From Apostichopus californicus (lineage: Eukaryota; Echinodermata; Holothuroidea; Aspidochirotida; Stichopodidae): a DNA stretch of 21,587 nucleotides. The stretch is from contig JAIPMN010041142.1 of assembly GCA_020650975.1 (NCBI GenBank), positions 1 through 21,587 of the forward strand, in the 5' to 3' direction. The notes below the pieces were generated by a model. The model did no database searches. It had not been told where the DNA came from and was given only the letters and a program-made list of their open reading frames with translations. Below, piece after piece: positions 20,086 through 21,587 of this stretch; the first letter of the stretch is position 1, and each line of letters starts with the position of its first letter. A program made the position numbers and the translations under genes.

Positions 20086-20455
20086 GTGATTAATAAACTG
20101 GTCCCCGATTATTTGTGTAAGATGTTTACTAAACATGTTTCGTCATACCCTATAAGAAGTATATCTGCTACTACTTTAAACGTTCCCACCACCCGCACAA
20201 AACAGTTTGGTAACGGTGTATTTTCTGTAACTGGGGCCAAGCTGTGGAACGACTTACCGTCTTCGGTTGCTAATCAATCAACATTCTTCCCTTCAAAAAA
20301 GCTCTAAAGACAGTTCTCTTTAATAAGGCCTTTAAGTAATACTCTTTTTTTTTCTGTCTTGTTGCTGTTTTTGTTCATTTGTATGTTTTATTTTATCCTT
20401 GTAAAGTGCCATAGAATATCATTTTAGTTATGGCGCTATATAAATGCCTTTTATA
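20086..20455 (+). mobile_element. 5'-truncated LINE, CR1/Jockey-superfamily 3' end
   Basis: The coding tail spans 20086-20307 and ends with the pattern KQFGNGVFSVTGAKLWNDLP, matching the carboxy-terminal F-x5-FS-x-G-x2-LWN-x-LP motif common at the end of reverse-transcriptase proteins of CR1, Rex and Jockey-type LINEs. The expected last residues (FKKALKTVLFNKAF, stop at 20338-20340) continue in a different frame near 20290, so one frameshift separates them. A 3' untranslated tail follows, with a hairpin AGTGCCATA (20405-20413) pairing with TATGGCGCT (20429-20437), then ATATAAATG. Such hairpins are typical recognition ends of these LINEs. Everything upstream of the last 75 or so codons is missing, the usual result of incomplete reverse transcription. 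It is a dead copy. Confidence 0.85.
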
Positions 20456-21214
20456 TTTTTTGAGCTGCCCTCATGAGAAAAGGACAGTAGCCACTGATGT
20501 ACAGTATGTTGCAATTCAGGAATATGCCTGTGAGAAGTTGATTTTAGCTGGTAGATTTTTTTTATAAAGCAATTACCAGGTGGCTAAAATTGTGAAATTC
20601 TTGGCTTGTAAAAGCTGCTTGTGTTAACCACATAACTACACCACACCTACACAAATTAGTGACCAGTCACTAAAAAACTCATGCGATTTGCACAAGTTTG
20701 TGAATTTATAATATAATCAGCAGTTATTTTTATTTATTTATATATATATTTTTTTACGATGCTTAAAGCGACCACAAACGTAGGAGAAACCTGCAAGGGC
20801 TTATGGATTACAACTTACACATCGAGTAGCTTCCAATTCAACATTTTAACTCAAATTTGGAATCGAAATATTTGACGTAGGAACCTACACTTTGATCTAG
20901 ACACATAAAAAGTATGATCAATTGTCTCCAAAATATTAAAAATCTTCCCACAGAAATATTTTTGTTTTTATAAAGAGAAGACTGACAACCAAATTCATGA
21001 GCGAAAAAGAGTGGAAAGTGGCCCCTACGACTTCTGCCTCTACTCGATAATGGCTTCGTTCTTTCTCAAGTTAGAAACAGGCATGAGCTTTTCCCGCGAA
21101 TTCACAGAATATACATGATTTCTTTTCTACCTTCGAGATTTACACCTCTCAATTTCCGTGAATTTCTAACAACAGCGTTATATCATTTGATCGTCGTTCG
21201 CATGTTTTTCATTT
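20456..21214. other. Unique AT-rich DNA, no gene seen
   Basis: Contains a perfect 18-base palindrome TTAGTGACCAGTCACTAA at 20656-20673 and an AT microsatellite-like tract at 20727-20752. No coding frame is supported. Whether the GC-richer patch at 20760-20860 belongs to another repeat cannot be judged from this window. Confidence 0.45.
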
Positions 21215-21587
21215 CCTATGGACAGGGGCGGGATTTGAGTTGTGAAAGTGGGGGGGCAAACCTGCCAGCAAGACTATCTAAGCGGAGCGCCACCATCGGT
21301 TGGCGCGGAGCGTACAAGAAATTTTTGGGCTTTACAAACCCTCCAGATGGCCGGAAACGGCACTTCCTGAGTGCTCTAAGCTGCATGTACCCATCCTTGA
21401 AATATGGATCTCATGTCTGCAATTTGTATCTAGATAGTTAATTATTGTTTAAAAATTTGAAGAGGATTGATAGTAGACTATATGGTCAGATGGTGATGTA
21501 CAACTTTTGTTATACGTCACTATCTAAGCGGAGCGCCATCATCGGTTGGCAAGGAGCGTCGAAATTTTCGATGAAAGGTACCCTTAG
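21215..21587 (+). mobile_element. Left part of a third hAT-type element, cut by the window end
   Basis: CAGGGGCGGGATTTGAG at 21223 has the form of a hAT end, followed by a G-run and then the core ACTATCTAAGCGGAGCGCC at 21273 with the TTGGCGCGGAGCGTAC arm. The core recurs at 21519 in a diverged form (GCCATCATCGGTTGGCAAGG). The probable left target sequence is CCTATGGA at 21215-21222; the right end lies outside the window, so the duplication cannot be verified. A 108-codon frame across it (21115-21441) is not a gene. Confidence 0.75.

Noticed and set aside
21115-21441. 108-codon frame on the plus strand
   Set aside because: It starts in unique DNA and runs into the hAT element; the second half is element sequence.
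1-21587. CRISPR arrays, bacterial operons, ribosome-binding sites or phage genes
   Set aside because: Spacing and composition of the tandem arrays do not fit CRISPR, and the window has the character of animal nuclear DNA with no dense coding.

Overview
This window looks like AT-rich, repeat-laden, intergenic or intronic DNA from an animal nuclear genome. I found no intact protein-coding gene and no confident RNA gene. The organism is probably a marine invertebrate, possibly an echinoderm or another invertebrate deuterostome. The hints are a tRNA-headed SINE followed by a conserved body, a CR1/Jockey-type LINE 3' end with the usual hairpin, several short hAT-type elements with 8-bp target duplications, and abundant minisatellites. 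This assignment rests on the style of the repeats, not on any diagnostic gene.

Layout. 1-3150: mostly featureless AT-rich DNA, with a G-rich minisatellite at 1597-1783 able to form G-quadruplexes. 3150-3800: an old minus-strand tRNA-derived SINE split by a 283-bp hAT miniature element with perfect 8-bp target duplications. 4761-5508: a composite minisatellite with a 165-bp higher-order period. 5745-6037: an open frame of doubtful meaning. 6920-7627: a 353-bp sequence present twice in tandem with no difference that I can see, rich in TAATTA sites. 7708-7911: a miniature inverted-repeat element whose inverted relative lies at 19358-19579. 8037-8476: nested 193-bp repeats. 8480-10870: mostly unique sequence with one weak candidate exon near 9073. 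10870-11345: a pogo/Tigger-like miniature element. 12050-12560: a possible first exon (minus strand, strong splice donor) beside a CpG-enriched patch.

12571-13663: a 1093-bp hAT derivative containing an internal 432-bp tandem duplication and GC-rich palindromes. 14159-14199: a degenerate hammerhead-ribozyme-like fold of the sort linked to Penelope-like retroelements and retrozymes. 14513-14598: an 86-base pure purine run. 14700-18235: unique AT-rich DNA with a 37-A tract. 18239-19112: about 28 units of a minisatellite whose unit has dyad symmetry. 20086-20455: a 5'-truncated LINE tail. 21223 to the end: the left part of a third hAT-type element.

The strongest linking theme is a GC-rich hairpin core of about 50 bases shared by all three hAT-type elements, whose terminal repeats differ. 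The strongest candidates for something unusual are this shared core, the hammerhead-like motif, and the perfect 353-bp tandem copy with its clustered homeodomain-type sites.
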